DNA of 64,000 nt from Natrarchaeobius oligotrophus (GTDB lineage Archaea > Halobacteriota > Halobacteria > Halobacteriales > Natrialbaceae). The position numbers and the translations under genes were made by a program. Shown here piece by piece: positions 33,138 through 41,997 of this stretch. Where the stretch lies: the NCBI RefSeq assembly GCF_003841465.1, contig NZ_REFZ01000008.1, forward strand, positions 1-64,000. Direction: 5' to 3'. A model generated the notes under the pieces. That model did no database searches. It was not told where the DNA came from and worked only from the letters and a program-made list of their open reading frames with translations. The stretch's first letter is position 1; the number at the start of each line of letters is the position of its first letter.

Positions 33138-33308
33138 GTGTAGACAGAACCGGTGAGGGTAGATAGGGCACTAATTACGGAGGCGGCACGTTGATTTCCG
33201 ACAGTGGAAATTGAATGAAATACCCGTAGAATAACGATCTCCTTCTCTGAATCGTCGATCGGCAGTTTGTATCGGATCTCGAATCGAGCAAACCGGAAGT
33301 CCGAATCG

Positions 33309-34457
33309 CTAGATGTAGCCCTCGTCGGCCAGTCGCTCGATACCCTCGCGGAGTCGCTCCTCGCTCGCGGCGTAGGAGATGCGGGCGTAGCCGGGCGTGC
33401 CGAAGGCGCTGCCGGGGACGGTGGCGACGTGGGCGTCCTCGATGGCACCTTCACACCAGCTCTGGTCGTCTTCCGCGACGGGAAGCATCATGTAGAACGC
33501 GCCGTCGGGGACGGCGACGTCGACGTCGTGTTCGGCCAGCAGGTCGACGACGAGGTCGCGACGCCCCTCGAAGGCCTCGACCATCTCGGCGACGGCCTCG
33601 TCGGTGTTCTCGAGCGCCTCGATGCCGGCGTGCTGGACGAAGTTGACGGCCGACGACACGGAGTGGCTGTGGAGCTTGCCGGCCTGGTCGATCAGCTCCG
33701 ACGGGCCGGCGAAGTAGCCGAGCCGCCACCCGGTCATCGAGTAGGCCTTCGAGAAGCCGTTGACCGTCACCGTGCGATCGGCCATCCCCTCGAGCGTCCC
33801 CAGACTGGTGGGCTCGACGCCGTAGGTGATCTCCTTGTAGATCTCGTCGGAGATGACGGTGACGTCGTGTTCGACCGCCAGGTCGCGGACGCCCTCGAGT
33901 GCGGCGTCGGAGTAGACGGCTCCGGTGGGGTTCGACGGCGAGTTGACGATCAACAGCGCGGTGTCGTCCGAAACGGCCTCCGAAAGCTCGTCTATGGCCG
34001 GCTCGAGCTGGAAGTCGTGGGGCGAGAGGTCGACGCGCGACAGCGAGCCGCCGGCCATCTTCACCATCGCCTCGTAGGAGACCCACGCCGGGTCCAGCAG
34101 GACGACCTCGTCGCCGTCCTGGACGAGCGAGCTGACGATTTCGTACAGCGCCTGCTTCGCGCCGGGGGTGACGATGATCTCGTCGGTACCGTGATCGAGG
34201 CCGTCGTCCGCGAGCTTCTCCGAGATCGCTTCGCGCAGCGCGAGGATGCCGGACGAGGTGGTGTAGCCGGTGTGGCCGGCGTCCATCGCCCCCTGGCCGG
34301 CGTCGACGATATTCCGCGGGGTCGGGAAGTCGGGTTCGCCGACGGAGAGGTCGACGACGTCCGCGCCGTCGGCCTCGAGTTCGGTGGCCAGCGCGGAGAT
34401 CGCGAGCGTTGCGGACGGTTCGACTCGGGTTACGCGGTCGGTGAATTCCATCGTCAT
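33309..34457 (-). CDS. Class I pyridoxal-phosphate aminotransferase
   Basis: A 382-residue aminotransferase of the AspC/AspB I-gamma type. It shows VVDLSVGEPDFPTP, GYTTSSGILALREAI, the substrate-side SPSNPTGA (Asn), VISDEIYKEITYG (Asp, Tyr) and the lysine motif SKAYSMTGWRLGY, where Lys forms the PLP Schiff base. The C-terminal Arg lies in GYARISYAASEERL. Probable amino donor/acceptor pairs are aspartate or aromatic amino acids with 2-oxoglutarate; the exact specificity is not readable. It follows ribH by four bases on the same strand. A fragment of its 3' end is duplicated at 32318-32403. Confidence 0.92.
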   Translation of the reverse strand: MTMEFTDRVTRVEPSATLAISALATELEADGADVVDLSVGEPDFPTPRNIVDAGQGAMDAGHTGYTTSSGILALREAISEKLADDGLDHGTDEIIVTPGAKQALYEIVSSLVQDGDEVVLLDPAWVSYEAMVKMAGGSLSRVDLSPHDFQLEPAIDELSEAVSDDTALLIVNSPSNPTGAVYSDAALEGVRDLAVEHDVTVISDEIYKEITYGVEPTSLGTLEGMADRTVTVNGFSKAYSMTGWRLGYFAGPSELIDQAGKLHSHSVSSAVNFVQHAGIEALENTDEAVAEMVEAFEGRRDLVVDLLAEHDVDVAVPDGAFYMMLPVAEDDQSWCEGAIEDAHVATVPGSAFGTPGYARISYAASEERLREGIERLADEGYI

Positions 34458-34461
34458 CGTA

Positions 34462-34875
34462 TCACTCCGGTCTCGGCAGTTCGGAAACGAGATCGAGCGC
34501 GCCGTCGACGGCTTTCGCCGCGTTCTCGACGCGTTCGCGCGCTTCCGCCGCTGACATTCCGGGCCCCGTCACGCCGAGGGTAACGGGGGTATCACGCTCG
34601 AGACTGACGTCGGACAGCCGCTGGGCCGTCGCGTCGGAGATCACCTGATCGTGATCCGTGTCGCCGGTGATGACGGTTCCGACGACGACGACGGCGTCGA
34701 TCTCCTCGAGACGAGCGAGACGATCGGCGGCCAGCGGAGCGTCGTACGCGCCGGGAACGTGGACGGTGTCGCGAACCTCCGCGCCCGCGGCGTTCGCCGC
34801 CTCGAGGGCCGCCTCTTCCATCTGCTCGGTGATCGGGCGATTGAACTGCGCGACCACCAGTCCGAGCGTGGTCAT
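34462..34875 (-). CDS. ribH: 6,7-dimethyl-8-ribityllumazine synthase
   Basis: Condenses 5-amino-6-ribitylamino-uracil with dihydroxybutanone phosphate, the step before riboflavin. The 137-residue protein shows the family pattern: LGLVVAQFNRPITEQM, HVPGAYDAPLAADRLA, VVVVGTVITGDTDHDQVISDAT (with the conserved His) and TPVTLGVTGPG. It likely forms a pentamer or icosahedral shell. It is cotranscribed with the following aminotransferase (four-base gap). Confidence 0.93.
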   Translation of the reverse strand: MTTLGLVVAQFNRPITEQMEEAALEAANAAGAEVRDTVHVPGAYDAPLAADRLARLEEIDAVVVVGTVITGDTDHDQVISDATAQRLSDVSLERDTPVTLGVTGPGMSAAEARERVENAAKAVDGALDLVSELPRPE

Positions 34876-35148
34876 ACGCGAGCGGTGGAGTGGACCGGTA
34901 AAAGAGGTACCGTTCTCGTCCGATCCGTCACGCGCCGGATCGTCGTCGCTCGACGCGGCTTCTCGTCGATCGCTCGAGACACCGTCTCGTCCGGTCTATC
35001 GTACCATTTGTCGGGAGGACTGCAGACGGATCGCAGTCTCAACGGCAGTGACGAACGGTAGTCCGTCTCACACCCGTTCATCCCCGTCCGCCGCGGTGGA
35101 CGGTTCGAAGCGGGACGAGCGATGCCCGCGTTCTCCTCGTTTGGGAAT

Positions 35149-35155
35149 CCTTAAG
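35149..35155 (+). promoter_or_regulatory. TATA-like box of purK
   Basis: CCTTAAG is centred about 28 bases before the purK ATG (35181), consistent with a leaderless promoter. Confidence 0.5.
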
Positions 35156-35180
35156 CGCGGTCGTCGTCAACCGGCGCGCA

Positions 35181-36365
35181 ATGACTACGCTCGAGACGCC
35201 GGGACCGACGGTCGGCGTCGTCGGCGGGGGACAGCTCGGTCGAATGCTCGCGGAGGCCGCGTCGCCGCTGGGGGTCGATCTCATCGTCCTCGATCCGACG
35301 CCGGACTGTCCGGCGGCGACGGTCGCCCGCGACCAGATCGTCGCCGACTTCGACGACGAGGAGGGAATTCGAGAGCTCGCCGACCGATCGGACGTGCTCA
35401 CCTTCGAGATCGAACTGGCCGACCAGACCGTCCTCGAGCGCGTCGGCGAGGAGACCGGGACGCCGGTGCACCCGAAGCCGGCGACGCTCGAGACGATCCA
35501 CGACAAACTCGTCCAGAAGCGCGAACTCGCGGACGCCGGCGTTCCCGTCCCGCCGTTTCGCGAGGTCGAGGACGCCGACGACGTTCGGGACGCCATCGAC
35601 GACGTTCGGGACGCCATCGACGACTACGGCGCGCCGGTGATGCTCAAGGCTCGCACCGGCGGCTACGACGGCCGCGGCAACGTCCCCGTCGAGTCGAAAG
35701 CCGACGCTGAGGACGCACTCGAGTCGGTCGCCGGCCCCGCGATGGTCGAGGCGTTCGTCGACTTCGAGCGCGAGGTGTCCGTGATCGCCGTCAAGGGCGA
35801 CGGAGAGCTCGCCACCTTCCCGCTCGGTGAGAACGTCCACGAAGACGAGATTCTGCGGGAGACGATCGTTCCCGCGCGATCCGGCGAGACCGCGACGGAA
35901 CGCGCCTACGAGGTTGCCCGCGACGTCCTCTCCGTGATGGAGGGCCGCGGCGTCTACGGGATCGAGCTGTTCGAAACTGGCGAGGGTGAGATTCTGCTCA
36001 ACGAGATCGCGCCGCGGCCGCACAACTCGGGACACTGGACGATCGAGGGGGCCCAGAGCTCGCAGTTCGAACAGCACGTCCGGGCCGTCCTCGGCTGGCC
36101 GCTCGGTTCGACCGAACTGCGCTCGCCGACGGCGCTCGCCAACCTGCTCGCGGACGTCGAGGAGACCCGAAACGCACGGCTTCGAAACGTCGACCGCGTC
36201 CTCGAGACGCCCGGCGCGCACCTCCACTGGTACGGCAAACGGGAGGCGCGTCCGGGCAGAAAGATGGGGCACGTGACGGTGTCGGGACGCGACGACGACG
36301 CGACCGTCGAGGAGTTACTCGAGATCGCACGCGACGTAGAGGACGCCGTGACGTTCCGGGATTGA
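35181..36365 (+). CDS. purK: N5-carboxyaminoimidazole ribonucleotide synthase
   Basis: ATP-grasp enzyme that carboxylates AIR with bicarbonate in purine synthesis. The 394-residue protein has GVVGGGQLGRMLAEAA at the N-terminus, FEIE, the ATP-grasp segments PVMLKARTGGYDGRGN, MVEAFVDFEREVSVI, YGIELFETGEGEILLNEIAPRPHNSGHWTIE and AHLHWYGK. An internal 21-base tandem duplication (35577-35618) adds seven residues (DDVRDAI twice) between the N-terminal and ATP-grasp domains, with no frameshift. Its partner purE follows 115 bases downstream. Confidence 0.95.
   Translation: MTTLETPGPTVGVVGGGQLGRMLAEAASPLGVDLIVLDPTPDCPAATVARDQIVADFDDEEGIRELADRSDVLTFEIELADQTVLERVGEETGTPVHPKPATLETIHDKLVQKRELADAGVPVPPFREVEDADDVRDAIDDVRDAIDDYGAPVMLKARTGGYDGRGNVPVESKADAEDALESVAGPAMVEAFVDFEREVSVIAVKGDGELATFPLGENVHEDEILRETIVPARSGETATERAYEVARDVLSVMEGRGVYGIELFETGEGEILLNEIAPRPHNSGHWTIEGAQSSQFEQHVRAVLGWPLGSTELRSPTALANLLADVEETRNARLRNVDRVLETPGAHLHWYGKREARPGRKMGHVTVSGRDDDATVEELLEIARDVEDAVTFRD
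35577..35618 (+). repeat. Perfect 21-bp tandem duplication inside purK
   Basis: GACGACGTTCGGGACGCCAT plus C occurs twice in direct succession (35577-35597, 35598-35618), duplicating residues DDVRDAI. The two copies show no difference, indicating a recent replication slip. Confidence 0.95.
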
Positions 36366-36479
36366 TCGTCGTCCCGTCGATCCCGCGTTATCGGCAGCCG
36401 ATGCGGATCTCTCCGGACTCGACCCCGGGGCGGTCGACGTTTCGCGGAGTTGAAGTCACCTCCCCCACCACCACCACGC

Positions 36480-37118
36480 ATGAGCGACAGCGTTCGCGAC
36501 CTGATCGATCGGTTGCACCGCGAGGCCGACCGGGATCGACCGACCGAGGAGACGCCCGACGTCGGGATCGTCATGGGCAGCGACTCGGACCTCGAGACGA
36601 TGATGACCGGCGGGAAGCGCCGCGGGGCGTACGACGCGTTCGTCGACGAGCTCGGCTTCGCGGAGCAGACGGACTTCGAAAACCCACCGGAAGAGCGCTT
36701 TGCGTTCGAGACGTACGTGACGTCGGCCCACCGGACGCCGGACCTGATGACGGCGTACGCCGAGACGGCCGAAGACCGCGGCCTCGAGGTGATCATCGCG
36801 GGCGCAGGCGGGAAGTCGGCCGATCTGCCGAACATGACGGCCTCGATCGCGTACCCGCTGCCGGTCATCGGCGTCCCGGTCCAGGAGAAGTCGGTCGACA
36901 GCGTGATCGGGATGCCGACCGGCGCGCCGATCGTCGCCGTCGACGCGGGCAAGTCGTTCAACGCGGCGCTCTCTGCGGCCCAGATCCTCGCCCGCCAGTA
37001 CGACGAGATTCGAGAGCGGCTGGTCGCCTACCACGAGGACCTCCGCGAGGGCGTGGGGACCGTCTCGCGGGAACTTCACGACGACGGGACGGCGGCGTTT
37101 CGATCGCGCGATCGGTAG
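36480..37118 (+). CDS. purE: N5-carboxyaminoimidazole ribonucleotide mutase
   Basis: Converts N5-CAIR to CAIR, the step after PurK. The 212-residue protein starts at the ATG at 36480. It shows GIVMGSDSDLETM, a segment TYVTSAHRTPDLM, IIAGAGGKSADLPNMTAS, PVIGVPVQEKSVDSVIGMPTGAP with the usual order, and NAALSAAQILA. Compared with bacterial PurE (about 160-170 residues) it has an N-terminal ~28-residue acidic extension, an insertion around residues 46-70 and a C-terminal extension, as is usual for haloarchaeal members. Same strand as purK. Confidence 0.94.
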   Translation: MSDSVRDLIDRLHREADRDRPTEETPDVGIVMGSDSDLETMMTGGKRRGAYDAFVDELGFAEQTDFENPPEERFAFETYVTSAHRTPDLMTAYAETAEDRGLEVIIAGAGGKSADLPNMTASIAYPLPVIGVPVQEKSVDSVIGMPTGAPIVAVDAGKSFNAALSAAQILARQYDEIRERLVAYHEDLREGVGTVSRELHDDGTAAFRSRDR

Positions 37119-37357
37119 GCGAACGGTGGGGTGGGGCGTGGACGTTTCGATCGTGCGATCAGTGAATGCAGATTACGGGTCGCCGACGTCCGGTCTCGAG
37201 GCAGGGCGTGACAGTCGCCCAACGGGCGCGTCGGCTCGAGATGGCGAATCGTTCGATCGTTCACGGTTCCTGATGGCCGGATGCAGCCCCTTTTGAGCCG
37301 GAAATCGAACAATCAACCCTTATGTGGGTGCGGTTTGAACGTCCGAACGTTACCGAG

Positions 37358-37771
37358 ATGAACGACTGGATAGCGATTGGGGCGCTGGCGTTCGTGGGAC
37401 TGCTGATACCGCTCGGGATGATGGCGGTATCGTACCTCCTTCGGCCGAGCGTTCCGGAAACGAGCAAACGCGCCACCTACGAGAGTGGCGAGATTCCGAC
37501 CGGCGGAACGCGCATCCGATTCAACATCCAGTACTACATGGTTGCGCTTCTGTTCGTCATCTTCGATATCGAGACCGTCCTGCTGTTCCCGTGGGCGGTC
37601 GTGTATCTGGATGCCATCGAGTCGGACGCCGTCACGCTGCTCGAGATTCTCGGGCCGATGGTTGCGTTCGTCGTCATCCTGCTCGTCGGACTCGCGTGGG
37701 CGTGGCGAAACGGCGCGGTACAGTGGGCACAGACACCCCGTCAGGTAGACACCGACCACAACCGACCATGA
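37358..37771 (+). CDS. nuoA: NADH dehydrogenase-like complex subunit A
   Basis: A 137-residue membrane subunit with three helices, at the Q-module/membrane-arm junction. It has the family's SKRATYESGEIPTGGTRIRFNIQYYMVALLFVIFDIETVLLFPW cut into short motifs: YESG, RFNIQYY and FDIE. The ATG at 37358 (MNDWIAIGAL) is chosen over 37322 because it gives the usual N-terminus. It is the first gene of the operon and overlaps nuoB by four bases. Confidence 0.95.
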   Translation: MNDWIAIGALAFVGLLIPLGMMAVSYLLRPSVPETSKRATYESGEIPTGGTRIRFNIQYYMVALLFVIFDIETVLLFPWAVVYLDAIESDAVTLLEILGPMVAFVVILLVGLAWAWRNGAVQWAQTPRQVDTDHNRP

Positions 37772-38475
37772 GTAGCGACGATCCACGGCAAACGATCCGC
37801 GACAGCACCGCACCGTCCACCGACACCCGTGACGCGCGAATGGGAGAGGGCGTCGACGATCGGTTCAACTCGAAGCTTCGGGAGGCGTTCGGCACGTCGC
37901 CGTTCATCCTCACCAAGTTCGACGAGTTCATGAACTGGGTGCGCGGGAACTCGATGTTCATGCTCCAGTTCGGGATCGCTTGCTGTAGCATCGAGATGAT
38001 CCACACGTACGCGATCAAACACGACGTCGACCGCTACGGGGCCGGCGTTCCCCGGGCGTCGCCGCGACAGGCCGACGTCATGATCGTTCCGGGAACGATC
38101 GTCTCGAAGTTCGGCCCGCGGATGAAACGCGTCTACGACCAGATGCCCGAACCCAAGTTCGTCGTCGGGATGGGATCGTGTACGATCTCCGGCGGCCCCT
38201 TCCAGGAGGGATACAACGTCGTCAAGGGCGCAGAGGAGATCATCCCGATCGACATCCACGTCCCGGGCTGTCCCCCCCGACCCGAGGCGCTGATCTACGG
38301 CATCCTCAAACTGCAAGAGCGAATCAAAAACGGCGAGTCCTCTCCCGTCGTCGTCAAACCGTACGAGCTCGAGGAGTTCGGCGACCTCCCGGAGGACGAA
38401 CTGGTACAGAAGCTCGCGAGCGAGATCGACGAAGACGACCTCGTCATGCGGTACAACTGGGCTGATTCGCCATGA
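37768..38475 (+). CDS. nuoB: NADH dehydrogenase-like complex subunit B
   Basis: A 235-residue peripheral subunit that carries iron-sulfur cluster N2, the last electron carrier before quinone. Cluster ligands are in GIACCSIEM, GSCTISGG and PGCPPRPE. The first ~45 residues are an acidic, disordered N-terminal extension. Start at ATG 37768, overlapping the nuoA stop. The C-terminal ~50 residues (SPVVVKPYELEEFGD onwards) are an extra acidic tail. Confidence 0.96.
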   Translation: MSSDDPRQTIRDSTAPSTDTRDARMGEGVDDRFNSKLREAFGTSPFILTKFDEFMNWVRGNSMFMLQFGIACCSIEMIHTYAIKHDVDRYGAGVPRASPRQADVMIVPGTIVSKFGPRMKRVYDQMPEPKFVVGMGSCTISGGPFQEGYNVVKGAEEIIPIDIHVPGCPPRPEALIYGILKLQERIKNGESSPVVVKPYELEEFGDLPEDELVQKLASEIDEDDLVMRYNWADSP

Positions 38476-40133
38476 GTACGGGAGCCGAAGCCGATGTCGA
38501 AGCCGACGCCGACCTCGTCCACGACGAACTCGAGGGGGTGATCGGTGATCGCGCGCTCGCACGCGACGATCACGTGAACGCACCGGGGTTCGTCGTCAAC
38601 CCGGACGACGTCCAGGACGTGCTGGTCGACCTGCGAGACGAGGCGGGCTACGATCACTGCTCGTGTGTCACCGCACAGCAGTACGACGACCGCTTCGAGA
38701 CGATCTACCACCTCAAGAAGTACGCGGACCCGACCGACGAGGTGAGCATCGTGGTTCCGACGTCGCTGTCGGAGCCGGTCAGCCAAAGTGCCGAACCCGT
38801 CTATCGAACCGCCGACTGGCACGAACGGGAAGCGTACGATCTCGTCGGCATCGAGTACGAGGGCCACCCCGACCTCAGACGGATCCTGCTGCCCGAGACG
38901 TGGCAGGGTCACCCGCTGTCGGCGGATTACGACCAGGAGAAACCCCAGATCGTCACGCTCTCCGAACACGCGAACCCGCTCGAGCCGGACCACAGGGATC
39001 CGGAATCCGACACCATGTTCCTGAACGTCGGACCCCACCACCCGGCGACCCACGGCGTCCTCCACGTCAAGACGGTCCTCGACGGCGAGACGATCGCCGA
39101 CCTCGAGCCCGACATCGGCTACCTGCACCGTTGCGAAGAGCAGATGTGCCAGCAGGGAACCTACCGTCACCAGATCATGCCCTACCCCGACCGCTGGGAC
39201 TACGTCTCGTCGGGGCTGCTCAACGAGTGGGCGTACGCGCGCGCGATCGAGGATCTCGCGGACATCGAGGTACCCGAGTACGCCCAGGTGATCCGGACGC
39301 TCGGGGCGGAGCTGTGTCGGATCGCCTCGCACATGCTCGCGCTCGGGACGTTCGCGCTCGACGTCTACGGGGAGTTCACCGCGACGTTCATGTACACGTT
39401 CCGCGACCGGGAGATCGTCCAGGACCTCCTCGAAGACCTCACCGGCCAGCGGATGATGTTCAACTACTTCCGCGTCGGTGGCGTCGCGTGGGACCTTCCC
39501 GAACCTCGCGAGGAGTTCTTCGAGCAGGCGCGGGACTTCCTCGACGAACTGCCGGCGAAGGTCGCGGAGTACAACGACCTGATCACGACCAACGAGATCT
39601 TCCAGACGCGCTGTATCGACACCGGAGTCCTCGAGCCCGACGTCGCGAAGGACTACGGCTGTACGGGTCCCGTCGCTCGCGGCTCGGGCGTCGACTACGA
39701 CCTTCGACGCGACGACCCCTACGGCTACTACGAGAGCCTGGAGTGGGACGTCGTCACGCGCGACGGCTGTGACAACTACGCCCGCGTCCTCTGTCGGATG
39801 GAGGAGGTCGAGGAGTCGGCGAAGATCGTCGAGCAGTGTCTCGACCTGCTCGAGGACTGGCCGGAAGACGACCGCGAGATTCAGGCGAACGTCCCGCGAA
39901 CCCTGAAGCCGGACGCCGACGCCGAGACCTACCGCGCCGTCGAGGCCGCCAAGGGCGAACTCGGCATCTACATCCGATCGGACGGGACGGACAAGCCGGC
40001 GCGGTTCAAGATCCGCAGCCCGTGCTTTTCGAATCTCTCGGCGCTCGCGGAGATGTCCGAGGGAGAGTACATTCCCGACCTGATCGCGTCGCTGGGTAGT
40101 CTGGACATCGTCCTCGGGGAGGTGGATCGATGA
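38472..40133 (+). CDS. nuoCD: Fused NADH dehydrogenase-like subunits C and D
   Basis: A 553-residue fusion. Residues about 30-165 are NuoC (QDVLVDLRDEAGYDHCSCVTA, DWHEREAYDLVGIEYEGHPDLRRILLPETW). From about residue 175 it is NuoD (MFLNVGPHHPATHGVLH, GYLHRCEEQMCQQGTYRHQ, GAELCRIASHMLALGTFALD), which with NuoB forms the quinone site. The conserved His/Tyr of the quinone pocket are in the PHHPATHG and early Tyr regions. The C/D fusion is standard in haloarchaea and some bacteria. It overlaps both neighbours by four bases. Confidence 0.95.
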   Translation: MSTGAEADVEADADLVHDELEGVIGDRALARDDHVNAPGFVVNPDDVQDVLVDLRDEAGYDHCSCVTAQQYDDRFETIYHLKKYADPTDEVSIVVPTSLSEPVSQSAEPVYRTADWHEREAYDLVGIEYEGHPDLRRILLPETWQGHPLSADYDQEKPQIVTLSEHANPLEPDHRDPESDTMFLNVGPHHPATHGVLHVKTVLDGETIADLEPDIGYLHRCEEQMCQQGTYRHQIMPYPDRWDYVSSGLLNEWAYARAIEDLADIEVPEYAQVIRTLGAELCRIASHMLALGTFALDVYGEFTATFMYTFRDREIVQDLLEDLTGQRMMFNYFRVGGVAWDLPEPREEFFEQARDFLDELPAKVAEYNDLITTNEIFQTRCIDTGVLEPDVAKDYGCTGPVARGSGVDYDLRRDDPYGYYESLEWDVVTRDGCDNYARVLCRMEEVEESAKIVEQCLDLLEDWPEDDREIQANVPRTLKPDADAETYRAVEAAKGELGIYIRSDGTDKPARFKIRSPCFSNLSALAEMSEGEYIPDLIASLGSLDIVLGEVDR

Positions 40134-41227
40134 ACGCGGCGATCGCCCCGCTGCAAAACGGCGATACGGTCCTGTTGCCGGAGCGGATCGGCGAGCTGAC
40201 CGGGCTGAGCGAGTTCGGGATCGCCGGCGAACTGATCGCGGCGTTTCTCGGCGCGTTCATCGTCGCCAACCTGATGCTCGCGATGACCGGCGTCGCCGGC
40301 CCGTGGGCGAAACGGAAGATCACCGCCGCGTTCACCGACCGGATCGCCGTCAACCACATCGGACCCGGCGGCATCCTGATCATCGTCGCCGACGCGGTTC
40401 GGCTGCTCTCGAAGGAGAACATCATCCCCGAGAACGCCGACCGACCGGCGTACGACCTCGCACCGATTGTCATCGCGGGTTCGGCGCTGCTCGGGTTCGC
40501 GGTGATCCCGATGGGAAGTGGCATCCACCTCGCCGATCCCGAGGTCGGGCTCGCGTTCGTCTTCGCGGTCGCCGGCATCGCCTCGATCGGCCTGGTGATG
40601 GCCGGCTACGCGTCGGGGAACAAGTACTCGATGCTCGGCGGGCTGCGCGCGGTCGCACAGAACATCGCCTACGAAATTCCGCTGGTCGTGACCGGGATGT
40701 CGGTCGTGCTCTTTGCGGGCTCGCTGCGGATGAGCGAGATCGTCGCGGTCCAGAACGAGACGACGCTGTTTACGATCCCCGGACTCGAGTGGGCGGTGCC
40801 GGCCTGGTTCGCGCTGGTGAACCCGTTCGCGTTCGTGCTGTTTCTGATCGCGAACTTCGCCGAGGTCGGACGTAACCCGTTCGACATGCCGGAAGCGCCG
40901 GCCGAGCTGATCGCCGGCTACCAGACCGAGTACTCCTCGGTTTACTTCGTGCTGGTCTACCTCGGGGAGTTCCTGCACATCTTCCTCGGGGGCGCGATCA
41001 TCGCGACCATCTTCCTCGGCGGTCCGGCCGGGCCGGGGCCGGCCGAGCTGGGCATCGTCTGGTTCCTGCTGAAGATCTGGGCGGTGTTCCTGCTCACGCA
41101 GTGGCTGCGCTCGGCGGTGCCGCGCGTCAGGATCGACCAACTGATCGAAATCGGCTGGAAGGGACTGCTGGTCCTTTCGTTCGCGAACCTCGCACTCACC
41201 GCAGCAATCGTGGGGCTGATAGCATGA
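40130..41227 (+). CDS. nuoH: NADH dehydrogenase-like complex subunit H
   Basis: A 365-residue membrane subunit with about eight to nine helices that links the quinone site to the proton pumps. Signatures are GPWAKRKITAAFTDRIAVNHIGPGGILIIVADAVRLLSKE split by loops, NIAYEIPLVV, NFAEVGRNPFDMPEAPAELIAGYQTEYSS and the C-terminal RSAVPRVRIDQLIEIGWK. The Glu-rich loop AEVGRNPFDMPEAPAE is the conserved E-channel segment. It overlaps nuoI by four bases (ATGA). Confidence 0.96.
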   Translation: MNAAIAPLQNGDTVLLPERIGELTGLSEFGIAGELIAAFLGAFIVANLMLAMTGVAGPWAKRKITAAFTDRIAVNHIGPGGILIIVADAVRLLSKENIIPENADRPAYDLAPIVIAGSALLGFAVIPMGSGIHLADPEVGLAFVFAVAGIASIGLVMAGYASGNKYSMLGGLRAVAQNIAYEIPLVVTGMSVVLFAGSLRMSEIVAVQNETTLFTIPGLEWAVPAWFALVNPFAFVLFLIANFAEVGRNPFDMPEAPAELIAGYQTEYSSVYFVLVYLGEFLHIFLGGAIIATIFLGGPAGPGPAELGIVWFLLKIWAVFLLTQWLRSAVPRVRIDQLIEIGWKGLLVLSFANLALTAAIVGLIA

Positions 41228-41685
41228 TCGGAGTACTCAAATCGATGGCGACGACGATGAAACACGCACTGGACGGCACCACCTTCACGGTGGAGTATCC
41301 GAAGACGGCACCGGACGTCTCCCCGCGGTTCAGGGGCGTCCACAAGTTCAGCCAGGAGCGCTGTATCTGGTGTCGTCAGTGCGAGAACGTCTGTCCGAAC
41401 GATACGATCCAGATCGTGATGGACGATCAGCGAAACGGCGAACAGTACAACCTCCACATCGGACAGTGCGTCTACTGTCGCCTCTGTGAGGAGGTGTGTC
41501 CGGTCGACGCCATCCTCCTCACCCAGAACTTCGAGTTCACCGCGGACACGAAACACGAGTTCGTCTACAACAAAGAACAGCTCAAGTCGGTACCGTGGTA
41601 CAAGGACATCGACCCGCTCGAGTCGCGCGAACCCGATCGGGGCGCGTGGATCGGCGAAGGTGAGGGGGAGGTCGATTACCAGTAA
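41224..41685 (+). CDS. nuoI: NADH dehydrogenase-like complex subunit I (2x 4Fe-4S ferredoxin)
   Basis: A 153-residue peripheral subunit carrying two 4Fe-4S clusters in CIWCRQCENVCPN and CVYCRLCEEVCPV. It passes electrons to NuoB. In complexes that lack NuoEFG it is the likely docking point for the electron donor. The ATG at 41224 overlaps the nuoH stop. The acidic C-terminus (EGEGEVDYQ) is typical for halophiles. Confidence 0.96.
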   Translation: MIGVLKSMATTMKHALDGTTFTVEYPKTAPDVSPRFRGVHKFSQERCIWCRQCENVCPNDTIQIVMDDQRNGEQYNLHIGQCVYCRLCEEVCPVDAILLTQNFEFTADTKHEFVYNKEQLKSVPWYKDIDPLESREPDRGAWIGEGEGEVDYQ

Positions 41686-41721
41686 CGGGTCGCCCGTCCC
41701 GAACGGGCAGTTACGACAACA

Positions 41722-41997
41722 ATGACATACGACCTAATCGCGTTCGCGCTGTTCGCCTTCGTCACGCTCGCCAGCGCGCTGGGTGTGGTCCTGTTGCGGG
41801 ATCCGTGGCACTCGGCGCTGATGCTCGGCGTGACGCTGCTCAGCGTCGCGGTGTACTACGTGATGCTCGCGGCGGAGTTCGTCGCGATGATGCAGATCCT
41901 CGTCTACGTCGGCGGGGTCCTCATCCTCATCACGTTCGCCGTGATGCTGACTCAGCGGGAGGAAACAGACGAAGTCGACGAGGTGGCACAGACATGA
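41722..41997 (+). CDS. nuoJ1: NADH dehydrogenase-like complex subunit J, N-terminal part
   Basis: A 91-residue membrane protein with three helices, corresponding to the N-terminal half of bacterial NuoJ: LLRDPWHSALMLGVTLLSVAVYYVMLAAEFVAMMQILVYVGGVLIL in short motifs (YYVML, EFVAMMQILVYVGGV). The pi-bulge helix region is the VYVGGVLIL segment. Haloarchaea split NuoJ into two genes, as seen here. A 36-base gap separates it from nuoI, the largest gap in the operon. Confidence 0.93.
   Translation: MTYDLIAFALFAFVTLASALGVVLLRDPWHSALMLGVTLLSVAVYYVMLAAEFVAMMQILVYVGGVLILITFAVMLTQREETDEVDEVAQT

Noticed and set aside
33267-34583. 438-codon plus-strand frame across the aminotransferase
   Set aside because: Shadow of the aminotransferase and ribH genes; composition is not protein-like.
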